Below, in pieces: positions 16,193 through 24,964 of a stretch of 64,000 bases of DNA. Source of the stretch: Arsenicitalea aurantiaca (GTDB lineage: Bacteria; Pseudomonadota; Alphaproteobacteria; Rhizobiales; Devosiaceae); contig NZ_RZNJ01000002.1 of assembly GCF_003994485.1 (NCBI RefSeq), forward strand, positions 433,255 through 497,254, given 5' to 3'. Position 1 is the stretch's first letter; each line of letters opens with the position of its first letter. The translations under genes were made by a program, and so were the position numbers. Under the pieces are notes generated by a model. That model saw only the letters and a list, made by a program, of their open reading frames with translations, was not told where the DNA came from and ran no database searches.

Positions 16193-16690
16193 TTACTCGA
16201 TCACGACGAGCGGTTCGCCATATTCGACCGGATGCGCATCCTGCACCAGGATGCGGGTGATCGTGCCCGAGCGATGCGCGGGGATCTGGTTCATCGTCTT
16301 CATCGCCTCGATGATCAGCACCGTCTGGCCTTCGCTGACCTTGGTGCCGACATCGGCGAAGGGCTTGGCGCCCGGTTCGGGCGCGAGGTAAGCCGTGCCG
16401 ACCATGGGCGAGGTGAGGGTGCCCGGATTGGCTGCCAGGTCCTCTGCTGCGCTCGGGGCCGCTGCGCTCGCTGCGGCGACGCCGCCTGCAGGCGCGGTCG
16501 GCTGCGGCGCCGGCATCTGCGCGTAATATTGCGGCGCAGCCATCTGCGGCATGGCCGGGCTTGCGTAGGACCGCGTCACGCGCACGCGGAACTCTTCGTG
16601 CTCGATCTCGATCTCGGCAAGGTTCTGCTGGTTGAGCAGCTCGGCGATGGCGCGGATCAGGTCCTGATCAACCTGCGATGCCTTGGTCAT
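16193..16690 (-). CDS. accB: Acetyl-CoA carboxylase, biotin carboxyl carrier protein
   Basis: The 165-residue protein has an N-terminal helical segment, an Ala/Pro-rich linker (about 42-90) and a C-terminal biotinyl domain with EAMKTMNQI; Lys131 is the biotinylation site. It carries carboxybiotin between AccC and the carboxyltransferase. The start has a GGGAGACAGAG ribosome site. It lies 23 bases after aroQ, the standard Hyphomicrobiales arrangement. Confidence 0.96.
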   Translation of the reverse strand: MTKASQVDQDLIRAIAELLNQQNLAEIEIEHEEFRVRVTRSYASPAMPQMAAPQYYAQMPAPQPTAPAGGVAAASAAAPSAAEDLAANPGTLTSPMVGTAYLAPEPGAKPFADVGTKVSEGQTVLIIEAMKTMNQIPAHRSGTITRILVQDAHPVEYGEPLVVIE

Positions 16691-16713
16691 CTCTGTCTCC
16701 CTTGGGGGATGTC

Positions 16714-17151
16714 TTATTGAAGCTTGTCGGCAAGCGCTTGCAGCGCCAGCCTATACCCGTGAGCCCCGAACCCGCAAATCACGCCATAGGCGACCAGCGA
16801 GACATAGGAGCGATGTCGGAAGTCCTCGCGCTGGTGCACGTTGGACAGATGCAGCTCGATCGTCGGCAGGGCCACCGCGCGCAGCGCATCGTGGATCGCG
16901 ACAGAAGTGTGCGTGTAGGCCGCCGGATTGATGATGATCGCATCGGCGGTGCCGTGGGCCTGCTGGATCCAGGTGACCAGCTCGCCCTCGTGATTGGACT
17001 GGCGGAAATCGACCGCAAAGCCCAGTCGGTCGCCTTCCTCACGTGAGATCGCCTCGATATCGGCGAGGCTCTGCGAGCCATAGGTGCCCGGCTCGCGTAC
17101 GCCAAGCATGTTGAGGTTCGGTCCGTTGAGGATGAGGATCGTTCTGGCCAT
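16714..17151 (-). CDS. aroQ: Type II 3-dehydroquinate dehydratase
   Basis: The 145-residue protein has the type II signature [19 protein letters not shown] near the start (catalytic Tyr in GTYG), [20 protein letters not shown] and [11 protein letters not shown]. It catalyses the third step of the shikimate pathway and typically forms dodecamers. I chose ATG 17151 because the protein then begins [12 protein letters not shown] as in homologues; 17196 adds a tail absent from the family. It heads the accB-accC unit, and the DsbA-like gene is about 90 bases upstream. Confidence 0.96.
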   Translation of the reverse strand: MARTILILNGPNLNMLGVREPGTYGSQSLADIEAISREEGDRLGFAVDFRQSNHEGELVTWIQQAHGTADAIIINPAAYTHTSVAIHDALRAVALPTIELHLSNVHQREDFRHRSYVSLVAYGVICGFGAHGYRLALQALADKLQ

Positions 17152-17239
17152 GATGTCCCGCTTGTGCACCGCGCTCGGGGGCGGCGCAAGCCGCACTACA
17201 GGAAGTTCACGAAAAACGCAAAGATTCCGCCGGTTCGGC

Positions 17240-18085
17240 TCATCCGTCGCACTGCGTGCTGCCGCAGGCGCGCATGTTGGCGATCCGGCCGCGCAGCTCC
17301 TCGAGCCCGATGGCGCCGGGGATCAGCTCGTCCCCGATGATGTAGGTCGGCGTGCCGGTGATGTTGAGCGCCTGTGCGAGCGCGTAGGAGCGCTGGATCG
17401 CCTCGGTCACAGACGCTGCCTGCATGTCGAGTTCGACCGACACCGGATTGAGCCCGAGTTCCGCGGCCGCCGCCAGCGCCGTCTGGCCCGTAACCTGCCC
17501 ACGGCCCGTAAAGAGCGTTTCGTGGAAGTCCCAATAGTCGACGTCGGCGCGCGCGACGACGACGCCCACCCGCGCCGCCGCCACCGATTCCTGCGAGAGG
17601 ATCGGGAATTCCTTGAGGATCACGCGAAGGTTCGGATCCTCATCGAGGAGCGCCGCGAGGTCGGGCAGGGCATTGCGGCAGAAGCTGCAATTGTAGTCGA
17701 ACATCTCGACGAGCGTGACGTCGCCCTCGGGATTGCCGAGGATGATGTTGTCGGCATCCTCATAGATCTGCGTGCGGTAAGTCTCGAGCGCCGCCAGCGT
17801 CTCAGCCGCCTGAGCCGTCCTAAGTTCGATGTCGAGCGCGGTCGACATGCGCTCGAGGATGCGCGGATCGCTCATCAGATAATCTTCGATCAGCGGATTG
17901 ATCGCCTCGGCGCTCAACGGCGCGGGCTCTGCGGTGGCTGGCGCCGGCCTTTCGGCGAGGACGGTCTCGACGATCGAGCGGATTGCGGCCTCGTCCGGCG
18001 CGGCATCGCGCGTAAGAAGCGTGGCGGCCAGACCGCCGGCGAGGGCGGCACTGAGGGCCACGAGGGCAAGTGTGAGGCGCGGCAT
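17240..18085 (-). CDS. DsbA/Com1-family periplasmic thiol-disulfide protein
   Basis: The 281-residue protein has an N-terminal signal/anchor (about 4-23), a helical linker of about 90 residues and a thioredoxin fold with an inserted helical domain. The redox site is CSFC at 133-136, preceded by VEMFDYN, and the cis-proline loop is [13 protein letters not shown]. Two further cysteines lie at the extreme C terminus (ACGSTQC). This matches the DsbA/Com1/ScsC type found beside aroQ in Hyphomicrobiales. It likely oxidises or isomerises disulfides in exported proteins. Confidence 0.88.
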   Translation of the reverse strand: MPRLTLALVALSAALAGGLAATLLTRDAAPDEAAIRSIVETVLAERPAPATAEPAPLSAEAINPLIEDYLMSDPRILERMSTALDIELRTAQAAETLAALETYRTQIYEDADNIILGNPEGDVTLVEMFDYNCSFCRNALPDLAALLDEDPNLRVILKEFPILSQESVAAARVGVVVARADVDYWDFHETLFTGRGQVTGQTALAAAAELGLNPVSVELDMQAASVTEAIQRSYALAQALNITGTPTYIIGDELIPGAIGLEELRGRIANMRACGSTQCDG

Positions 18086-18231
18086 GTCGTCTCCGGCGGA
18101 AAGGCGTGGGGGAGCCTCTAGCAGTTTTGGCGGCCCGCGGCACCCGACACCGGGTCGCAGGCCTTTGCACTTGAGGCCGCTGCCGGATCGCGCTACCGCA
18201 ATCCCTTCTTGCCAGCAAGTGGGACCGATTG

Positions 18232-19380
18232 ATGACAGAGGCCGCCGAACTCGGGCTCGAGCCGTTCTACGCCATGGAGATCCTGGCGCGCGCCAAGGCG
18301 CTCGAGGCGGCCGGGCGCGACGTGCTTTACCTGCAGACCGGCGAGCCCGACGTGCCGCCCGCGCCGCGCGTCATCGAGGCGGTCCGCGCCGCGTTGCCCG
18401 AGGCGCAGCGCTATACTCATTCCAAAGGCCAGATCGAACTCCGGCGCGCCATCGCCGAGAGCTATGGCGTCCGGCATGGCGTCGTCCCCGATCCCGAGCG
18501 CATCGTCGTCACCATGGGCTCGTCATCGGGCTTCATCCTCGCCTTCCTTTCAAGCTTTGCACCGGGCGCGGCCATCGCGGTCACCCGCCCGGGCTATCCG
18601 GCCTATCTCAATACGCTCGTAGGGCTCGGCTTCCGGCCGGTGGAAATTCCGGTCACTGCCGAAAACGGGTGGCGCCTCAGCGCGGCCGACATCGAGGCGG
18701 CCCATGCCCGCACGCCCTTCGCGGGTCTGCTCTTTGCCTCGCCCGCCAACCCCACGGGCGCTAGCGTCGACCGGACGGCCCTGGCCGAGATCGCGGCCAG
18801 CTGCACCCGGCTCGGCATCCGGCTCATTTCCGACGAGATCTATCACGGGCTCGATTATGGCGTGCCTTCGGCCAGTGCCTTGCCGCTCGCGGCCGATGCC
18901 ATCATCATCAACAGCTTCTCGAAATATCACTGCATGACCGGCTGGCGGATCGGCTGGATGGTGTTGCCCGAGGATCTCGTGCGCCGCACCGAGATGCTGC
19001 AGCAGAACCTCTTCATCTCGGCGCCCACGCTGAGTCAGATCGCCGCGCGCGCGGCGCTCGGGGAGACAGAGTACGCCGAAGCCCAGCGCGCCCGCTATGC
19101 CGTCAATCGCGACCGGCTGAGCAGGGGCCTCGCCTCAATCGGCTTCGGCCTGCCGGGCCTGCCGGACGGCGCCTTCTACGCCTATGCAGACGTCAGCGCC
19201 TTCACCAATGATTCGCTCGATTTCTGCATGCGCCTGCTCGACGAGACCGGCGTAGCGAGCACGCCCGGCATCGATTTCGACCGCACCGATGGCAAGCGCT
19301 ATCTGCGCTTCTCCTTTGCCGGCTCGCCCGAGACGATGGACAAGGCGCTCCAGCGCATCGCCGGCTTCGTCGGCCGCTGA
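18232..19380 (+). CDS. Class I/II pyridoxal-phosphate aminotransferase
   Basis: The 382-residue protein has the fold type I pattern: TGEPDVPPAP near the N terminus, FASPANPTGAS, ISDEIYHGLDYG and SFSKYHCMTGWRIGW with PLP lysine Lys231, then YLRFSFAG with the carboxylate-binding arginine. It belongs to the aspartate/aromatic aminotransferase branch; the amino donor cannot be assigned. ATG at 18232 is preferred to a TTG three bases earlier. It stands alone between divergent and convergent neighbours. Confidence 0.88.
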   Translation: MTEAAELGLEPFYAMEILARAKALEAAGRDVLYLQTGEPDVPPAPRVIEAVRAALPEAQRYTHSKGQIELRRAIAESYGVRHGVVPDPERIVVTMGSSSGFILAFLSSFAPGAAIAVTRPGYPAYLNTLVGLGFRPVEIPVTAENGWRLSAADIEAAHARTPFAGLLFASPANPTGASVDRTALAEIAASCTRLGIRLISDEIYHGLDYGVPSASALPLAADAIIINSFSKYHCMTGWRIGWMVLPEDLVRRTEMLQQNLFISAPTLSQIAARAALGETEYAEAQRARYAVNRDRLSRGLASIGFGLPGLPDGAFYAYADVSAFTNDSLDFCMRLLDETGVASTPGIDFDRTDGKRYLRFSFAGSPETMDKALQRIAGFVGR

Positions 19381-19386
19381 GGCCGG

Positions 19387-19863
19387 TCAGGCGAGCTCGG
19401 CGAGGAGCCGTTCGAGCGCATCGAAGCTCATGGCCATGCCGTCCGTCATGCCCGTCGCCATCCCCGCTTCGCGCGCTTCACGGGAGGCAAAAAGGATACG
19501 CTGCGCAACGATGGTGCCGTCTCCGTCGGGGATGAAGTCCTGCGTGACCTCCGTCTCGCCTCCGGTCCATTGGGAGTCGAAATTCTCCCGCGAGACGATG
19601 CGGTCGGGCGGATCGATCTCGGTGATGATCCCGGTCAGCGCGAAACCCGGCTCCGTCGGATGGGCCCAGCGATAGAAATAGCTGCCGCCCACGCGCGCAT
19701 CGAAGCGGCATTCGGGCATGGTCCAGCCCGGCGGGCCAAGCAGCCAGCGCTTGATAAGGTCGGGTTCGGTGTGCGCCCGGTAGACGAGCCCGCGCGGCGC
19801 ACTGAAGCGGCGACGCGTCAGCACCTCGCGATCGGTCGGGATCGTGACTTCGAGACTGCTCAT
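19387..19863 (-). CDS. SRPBCC (AHSA1-like) domain protein
   Basis: The 158-residue protein has the START/Bet v1-type pattern of AHSA1-like proteins: RRFSAPRGLVYRAHTEPDLIKRWLLGPPGW, YFYRWAHP and a C-terminal helix with GMTDGMAMSFDALERLLAEL. Such proteins bind hydrophobic ligands, and in bacteria are almost always paired with an ArsR-type regulator, as here: its start directly abuts the regulator's stop. Ligand and role are unknown. Confidence 0.85.
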   Translation of the reverse strand: MSSLEVTIPTDREVLTRRRFSAPRGLVYRAHTEPDLIKRWLLGPPGWTMPECRFDARVGGSYFYRWAHPTEPGFALTGIITEIDPPDRIVSRENFDSQWTGGETEVTQDFIPDGDGTIVAQRILFASREAREAGMATGMTDGMAMSFDALERLLAELA

Positions 19864-20214
19864 TCAGTGTCCTCCCGTCGTGTCTTTGCCATCCGCCTGC
19901 ATGTCGGCGAGAACCGCGTCGAGCCGGCGATAGTTCTGGTCCCAGATGTCCCTGTAGGTTTCGAGCCATCCATTGACCGCGGCCAGTGCAGGGCCCTCGA
20001 TCCGGCACGGCCGGCGCTGAGCGTCGCGCCCGCGCGAGATGAGGCCCGCCCGCTCGAGCACCTTGAGGTGCTTGGAAATGGCCGGCTGGCTCATGGCGAA
20101 GGGCTCGGCGAGCTCGGTGACCGTGGCTTCCCCCCGCGACAGGCGGGCGAGGATGGCCCGTCGGGTGGGGTCGGCGAGGGCGGCAAAGGTCAGGTCGAGA
20201 GTCTCTTCGGGCAT
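19864..20214 (-). CDS. ArsR-family regulator paired with the AHSA1-like gene
   Basis: The 116-residue protein has an ArsR winged helix: ALADPTRRAILARLSRGEATVTELAEPFAMSQPAISKHLKVLERAGLI (residues 12-59), then a basic wing and a C-terminal helix. No metal-binding cysteine pattern is present; its only cysteine follows RRP. It is transcribed with the AHSA1-like gene with no gap. A set of GGTT/AACC half-sites upstream of its start is the likely operator, so the pair is probably self-regulated. Confidence 0.88.
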   Translation of the reverse strand: MPEETLDLTFAALADPTRRAILARLSRGEATVTELAEPFAMSQPAISKHLKVLERAGLISRGRDAQRRPCRIEGPALAAVNGWLETYRDIWDQNYRRLDAVLADMQADGKDTTGGH

Positions 20215-20227
20215 CGTCCAACCATGA

Positions 20228-20247
20228 GGTTCTGTAACCTAATGGTT
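20228..20247. promoter_or_regulatory. Candidate ArsR operator, three phased GGTT/AACC half-sites
   Basis: GGTT at 20228-20231, AACC at 20236-20239 and GGTT at 20244-20247 alternate in orientation with exact 4-base gaps, making two overlapping palindromes. The array starts 13 bases upstream of the regulator's start codon. It is inferred to be the autoregulatory site. Confidence 0.4.
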
Positions 20248-20284
20248 ATGGAAAGCGCAGCCTGAAGTCAAGCTGGCGCAAGGC

Positions 20285-21175
20285 TCAGGCCCTGGCCCGA
20301 CGCAGCCGCCGCACGAGCCGCCCATCGATCAGCATGAGCCCGGCGAAGATGCCGATCATGCCGATCAGATGCTCGGGATGGATCTCTTCGCCCAGAACCA
20401 CGACGCCAAGCGAAATCGCGACCAGCGGCGCAATGAAAGTGGTGACCGAGAAATTGGTCGCCCCGATCCGGGGCAGTAGCCGGTACATGACGAGAAAGGT
20501 GAACCCTGTCGAGACGACACCGATCGCAACCCACGCCGCCCAGGTGGTGCCTTGGGTGATCACAGGTACCCCTTCGACGGCGAGCGCGACGGGCAGGATC
20601 CCGATTGTCGAGCCGGTGAGGGCGAGCGTCGCGATGGTCGTCGGGTCGACGCCCCGGAAGGTGCGGGCGAAGTTGAGCCCGACCGCGTAGCAGACGGTCG
20701 CGAGGAGGCAGAGCCCGATGGCCCAGATCTCGGCGGTCCCGCCGCCCGCCACGGCTGGCAGCGAAAGAATGGCGACACCCAGAAAGCCGATGCCCACACC
20801 CCCGAAGCGCACCGCGTCGGCCTTTTCGCCACCGAGCCAGAAATGACCGATCGTCACCGTCATAAGCGGGGTCAGCGCATTGATGATGGCCGCAACACCA
20901 CTGGGCAGTGCGCCTTGGCTGATGGGGAAGAGCGTGAACGGCAGCGAATAGGCGACGAGCCCGAGCAGGGCGAGCAACGCATAGAGTTTCGGGTCGCGCG
21001 GCAGCGGCTTGCGCATGGCGATGAATACCGCCCAGCAGGCGAGCGCGGCAAAGCCCACCCGACCCGTCGCCACCCACAGCGGCCCCAGTTCGCGGATCAG
21101 CAGCGCATTGAACATGAACGAGCAGCCCCAGATGCTGCCCAGAAGAATGACCCAGAACCAGTCGCGCAAAGCCAT
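20285..21175 (-). CDS. EamA-family (DMT superfamily) transporter
   Basis: The 296-residue protein has ten hydrophobic helices arranged as two EamA repeats (about 6-137 and 150-285), each with the WG/GEE-type motifs (for example LGEEIHPEHLIG in the second). ATG 21175 gives the standard N terminus MALRDWFWVILLGSIWG; the frame open to 21379 has no homology-like content. Members export amino acids, purines or other metabolites; the substrate is not predictable. It stands alone between the ArsR pair and purN. Confidence 0.88.
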   Translation of the reverse strand: MALRDWFWVILLGSIWGCSFMFNALLIRELGPLWVATGRVGFAALACWAVFIAMRKPLPRDPKLYALLALLGLVAYSLPFTLFPISQGALPSGVAAIINALTPLMTVTIGHFWLGGEKADAVRFGGVGIGFLGVAILSLPAVAGGGTAEIWAIGLCLLATVCYAVGLNFARTFRGVDPTTIATLALTGSTIGILPVALAVEGVPVITQGTTWAAWVAIGVVSTGFTFLVMYRLLPRIGATNFSVTTFIAPLVAISLGVVVLGEEIHPEHLIGMIGIFAGLMLIDGRLVRRLRRARA

Positions 21176-21275
21176 GACGTTTCTCCGAAGGCGCGGACCA
21201 TAGGCCTGCCCCGCAGAACCGTCGAACCGATTTTGACGATGGGAGCCATCACTTCCGGTGATGGCAGGAGAATGC

Positions 21276-21875
21276 TCAGTCGAGCCAGGCCTCGCCGCGC
21301 GCCACGCGCGCCAGAGCCTCAGGATAGAGCTTGTGCTCTTCCACGAGCACGCGCGCAGCCAGCGTATCTGCGGTGTCATCGGGCAGCACCGGTACGCGCG
21401 CAGCGAGGATCGCTGGACCGTCGTCCAGCGCCGGGATCACCCAGTGAACCGTGCAGCCATGCTCGGTGACGCCGGCGGCCAGCGCCTGTCCATGCGGGTC
21501 GAGGCCCTTGAAGGCCGGCAGCAGGGAAGGGTGGATATTGAGCATCCGCCCCCGCCAGCGCTCCACGAACCCCTCCGAGAGGATGCGCATGAAGCCCGCA
21601 AGGCAGACGATCTCGGCGCCCCAGCCTTCGAGCACCGCTTCGATCTCGGCGTCGAAATCGGCGCGGGTGTTGAAATCCCGATGCGAGCGCACGGCGGTCG
21701 GAATGCCGTGCTCGGCAGCGAAGGCGAGCCCGCCAGCATCCGCGCGGTTTGAAAAGACCCCGACGATCTCGGCCGGATAGTCGGCTGCCGCCGCTGCGTG
21801 CACGAGCGACTGCATGTTGCTGCCGCGGCCCGAAATCAGCACGGCAACCCGCTTCCTGACCGGGGCCGCGCTCAC
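21276..21875 (-). CDS. purN: Phosphoribosylglycinamide formyltransferase
   Basis: The 199-residue protein has [18 protein letters not shown] at the N terminus, the catalytic region [10 protein letters not shown] with [22 protein letters not shown] (active-site Asn-His), and [13 protein letters not shown] with the conserved Asp. It formylates GAR using 10-formyl-THF. It starts at GTG 21875, whose GTGA overlaps the purM stop by four bases, giving a coupled purM-purN operon. The frame remains open through purM but that is an overlapping shadow. Confidence 0.95.
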   Translation of the reverse strand: MSAAPVRKRVAVLISGRGSNMQSLVHAAAAADYPAEIVGVFSNRADAGGLAFAAEHGIPTAVRSHRDFNTRADFDAEIEAVLEGWGAEIVCLAGFMRILSEGFVERWRGRMLNIHPSLLPAFKGLDPHGQALAAGVTEHGCTVHWVIPALDDGPAILAARVPVLPDDTADTLAARVLVEEHKLYPEALARVARGEAWLD

Positions 21876-22948
21876 AATGCGAGTTTGCCTTCGAAGGTGA
21901 CCGGCTCGCCCGTGCGTGCCGTCAGCCGGCCGGCGATCGCGGCCGTCTCGCCGGCGGCCACGAGCTGCGCAACGAGCGCATCGGCATCCTCGGGCGCGAC
22001 GGCCACGAGCATCCCGACCCCGCAATTGAAGGTCCGCAGCATTTCGTGCTGGTCGAGCCCGCCGACCTTGGCGAGCCAGGGGAAGACCGCTGGCACGCTC
22101 ACCGCCGAAAGATCGACATGGGCGGCAAGGTGGGCGGGCAGCACGCGCGGGATGTTGTCGATGAAGCCACCGCCCGTGATGTGCGCCAGCGCCTTGATGC
22201 CGAGCCCGGAGCGCAGCGCCGCGAGGAGTGGCCGAACGTAGATGCGGGTCGGCACGAGCAGGGCGTCCGAAAGTGAAGTGTCGTGGTCGAACGGCGCCGG
22301 CATGTACCAGTCGCGCCCGGAAATCTCGACGATCCGGCGCACAAGAGAATAGCCGTTGGAATGGACGCCCGACGAGCCGATCGCGACCAGCACGTCGCCC
22401 TCGGCGATGTCGCCGCGCGGCAGGAGCGTACCGCGCTCGGCGGCGCCGACCGCAAAGCCCGCGAGGTCGTAATCCTTGCCGTGATACATGCCCGGCATCT
22501 CGGCGGTTTCCCCGCCGATCAGGGCGCAGCCGGCGATCCGGCAGCCTTCGGCAATGCCCTCGACGATCGAGGTCGCGACCGCGACGTCCAGCTTGCCCGT
22601 GGCGTAATAGTCCAGAAAGAAGAGTGGTTCGGCGCCCTGCACGATGATGTCGTTGACGCACATGGCGACGAGGTCGATGCCGATCGTCGCGTGATTGCCG
22701 GTATCGATGGCGATCTTGAGCTTGGTGCCCACCCCGTCATTGGCCGCAACGAGGATCGGATCGGTAAAGCCCGCGCCCTTGAGGTCGAAAAGCCCGCCGA
22801 ACCCCCCGATCTCCGCATCGGCGCCGGGACGGCGGGTCGAGCGCACGGCTGGCTTGATCGCATCGACGAGCGTATTGCCCGCGTCGATGTCCACACCCGC
22901 CTGCTTGTAGGAAAGTCCGTTCGATGGCACGTTCGGCGTATCAGACAA
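21872..22948 (-). CDS. purM: Phosphoribosylformylglycinamidine cyclo-ligase (AIR synthetase)
   Basis: The 358-residue protein shows the PurM pattern: [20 protein letters not shown] at the N terminus, [25 protein letters not shown]-like segment, [26 protein letters not shown] and [11 protein letters not shown]. It uses ATP to close the imidazole ring of AIR in purine synthesis. It is the first gene of purM-purN and lies back-to-back with the AI-2E family permease gene across about 130 bases. Confidence 0.96.
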   Translation of the reverse strand: MSDTPNVPSNGLSYKQAGVDIDAGNTLVDAIKPAVRSTRRPGADAEIGGFGGLFDLKGAGFTDPILVAANDGVGTKLKIAIDTGNHATIGIDLVAMCVNDIIVQGAEPLFFLDYYATGKLDVAVATSIVEGIAEGCRIAGCALIGGETAEMPGMYHGKDYDLAGFAVGAAERGTLLPRGDIAEGDVLVAIGSSGVHSNGYSLVRRIVEISGRDWYMPAPFDHDTSLSDALLVPTRIYVRPLLAALRSGLGIKALAHITGGGFIDNIPRVLPAHLAAHVDLSAVSVPAVFPWLAKVGGLDQHEMLRTFNCGVGMLVAVAPEDADALVAQLVAAGETAAIAGRLTARTGEPVTFEGKLAL

Positions 22949-23078
22949 GGCCTATCCCCACAGTCGGATTCCGGTCGAGAAAATGGGTCTGGCCACGACC
23001 ATGCGTGTGGCGTATCCAAGGGCTGACCACGAGAGCGCTGATAGCGGCTCCGCCCATTGGACGCAAGGGTTGCCCCGG

Positions 23079-24248
23079 ATGATGACACTGCGAAATCATG
23101 TTGCCATCTGGATCGGCTTCTTCGTCGTGTCGATCCTGCTGCTCTGGGTGTTCCGCTCCATCCTGCTGCCCTTCGTCGTGGGGCTCGCGCTCGCTTACCT
23201 CCTCAATCCGCTGGTCAACCTTCTCCAGCGCATCCGGATCAGCCGCGGCTGGGCCTCGGCGCTCGCGCTCTTCAGCGTCCTGTCGATCATTCTCGGGCTG
23301 ATCCTCAGCTTCATGCCGCTCGTGATCAGCCAGGCGATCGGGCTCGTCCAGAGGTTGCCGGGCTATGTCACAGACCTCCAGGCGCTCGCGCGCTCCTATG
23401 CTCCCCAGCTCAATGAATGGCTCGGGCCCGAGCGCGCCGCGCAGCTCGAGCAGACACTCGGCGAGCTGACGGCCAATCTCCTCGGCTTCGTCGGCTCGCT
23501 CACCGCCGGCATCGCCGCGAGCGGGCTCGGGCTCATCAACACGCTCGCCTTCATCATCGTCGCGCCGGTCGTCGCCTTCTACATGCTGCTCGACTGGGAG
23601 GGCATGGTGCGCGGGCTTGACGACCTGCTGCCGCGCGAGCAGCGCACCGAGATCCGCGGCGTCATCGACCAGATCGACCGCTCCATGGCCGGCGTCATCC
23701 GCGGGCAGGGGGGCGTCATCCTCGTGCTCTGCATCTATTACGCGAGCGCGCTTTCGCTGGTGGGGCTCAATTTCGGCCTCGCCATCGGGCTCATCGCCGG
23801 GCTTTTCAGCTTCGTGCCCTTCGTCGGCTTCGCCATCGGCTTCGTGCTCTCGGTCGGCGTCGGCATCGTGCAGTTCTGGCCCGATTGGGTGATGGTGGCG
23901 ATCGTCTTTGCGATCTTCCTCGTCGGCCAGTTCCTCGAGGGCAACATCCTCTATCCCAAGCTCGTCGGCTCGAGCATCAACATCAATCCGGTCTGGCTGA
24001 TGTTCGCGCTCTTTGCCTTCGGGCTGCTCTTCGGCTTCGTGGGGCTGCTGCTGGCCGTGCCGCTCGCGGCCATCGCGGGCGTGCTGACACGCTATGCGAT
24101 CAGCAAGTACAAGGGCAGCACGCTCTATCTGGGGCGGACCGACGACGAGGTTGCCGTGGCCGCTGCCGCTGCGACCATGGGCGAGGTCGCGCCTACGCCG
24201 CCCGCACCCCGCCCGCGCGCCGGCCGCCGCACCCGCGGGGCGACATGA
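23079..24248 (+). CDS. AI-2E/PerM family membrane transporter
   Basis: The 389-residue protein has about eight transmembrane helices in the family's arrangement: two N-terminal helices (about 11-55), a helical periplasmic/cytoplasmic segment (about 80-140) and a C-terminal bundle with FVPFVGFAIGF, QFLEGNILYPKLVGSSININPVW and FGFVGLLLAVPLAAI. The C-terminal tail is Ala/Pro/Arg-rich. ATG 23079 (or 23082) is chosen; the frame open from 22983 has no family-like residues. Members include TqsA (autoinducer-2 export) and Na+/H+ antiporters. It overlaps the HdaA-like gene by ATGA, its common neighbour in Hyphomicrobiales. Confidence 0.88.
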   Translation: MMTLRNHVAIWIGFFVVSILLLWVFRSILLPFVVGLALAYLLNPLVNLLQRIRISRGWASALALFSVLSIILGLILSFMPLVISQAIGLVQRLPGYVTDLQALARSYAPQLNEWLGPERAAQLEQTLGELTANLLGFVGSLTAGIAASGLGLINTLAFIIVAPVVAFYMLLDWEGMVRGLDDLLPREQRTEIRGVIDQIDRSMAGVIRGQGGVILVLCIYYASALSLVGLNFGLAIGLIAGLFSFVPFVGFAIGFVLSVGVGIVQFWPDWVMVAIVFAIFLVGQFLEGNILYPKLVGSSININPVWLMFALFAFGLLFGFVGLLLAVPLAAIAGVLTRYAISKYKGSTLYLGRTDDEVAVAAAAATMGEVAPTPPAPRPRAGRRTRGAT

Positions 24249-24964
24249 GAGCAGACCCGGGCCAGCCCATGAAAGGTCAGCTGCCGTTCGAATACGGGCA
24301 CACGCCCTCCCATGCCGAGGACGACCTGATCGTGGGCGAGGGAAATCGGCTGGCGCTAGATCACATCCGCGCCTTCCCCGCCTGGCCCGGGCCGCTGACG
24401 CTGATCGTGGGGCCGGGCGCCTCGGGCAAGTCGCATCTGGCACGCATCTTCGCGGACCGTAGCGGCGCCGCCTTCGTCGGGCCCGACCAGGCGCAGGCTG
24501 CCGCGACCGAGGGCGGCACCCTGCCGCTGATCGTCGAGGATGCCGACCGGGCGGGCTTCGAGGAGGCCGCGCTCTTTCATCTCCTTAATCAGAGTATGCG
24601 TGCGGGCCGTCCGCTCCTGCTGACCGCCCGTAGCGAAGTCGCGGACTGGCCGTTTCGCACCGCGGACCTTCTCTCGCGCGCCCGGCTCGCCGCGCGCTTT
24701 GCCATAACGGTCAGCCACGACATCCAGCTGTCACAGATGTTCGTAAAGCTCTTCGGGGACCGGCAGATCTCCGTCGAGCCGCGCGTTCTCTCCTATCTCG
24801 TCCAGCGCATGGAGCGCTCCGCCGAGGAGGCGGTCGCGCTTGTCGAGACGATGGATCGGCTGGCCCTTGCACGTAAATCGCCGATCACCCGCGCCATCGC
24901 TGCCGAAGCCTTGGCCGAGCGCGGGGCGGCACAGGATTGGGACGAGGCCGACGATCATGACTGA
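24245..24964 (+). CDS. hdaA: HdaA-like DnaA-related ATPase (regulatory inactivation of DnaA)
   Basis: The 239-residue protein is a DnaA-type AAA+ domain without the DNA-binding domain IV. Near the N terminus QLPFEY (12-17) fits a beta-clamp-binding motif as in Hda. Walker A is GPGASGKSH (56-64); Walker B is degenerate ([12 protein letters not shown]); sensor-type [23 protein letters not shown] follows. In alphaproteobacteria HdaA with the sliding clamp promotes ATP hydrolysis by DnaA and restrains replication initiation. It overlaps the permease by four bases and ppk by eight. Start 24245 is used; Met at 24269 is an alternative that keeps the clamp motif. Confidence 0.85.
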   Translation: MRADPGQPMKGQLPFEYGHTPSHAEDDLIVGEGNRLALDHIRAFPAWPGPLTLIVGPGASGKSHLARIFADRSGAAFVGPDQAQAAATEGGTLPLIVEDADRAGFEEAALFHLLNQSMRAGRPLLLTARSEVADWPFRTADLLSRARLAARFAITVSHDIQLSQMFVKLFGDRQISVEPRVLSYLVQRMERSAEEAVALVETMDRLALARKSPITRAIAAEALAERGAAQDWDEADDHD

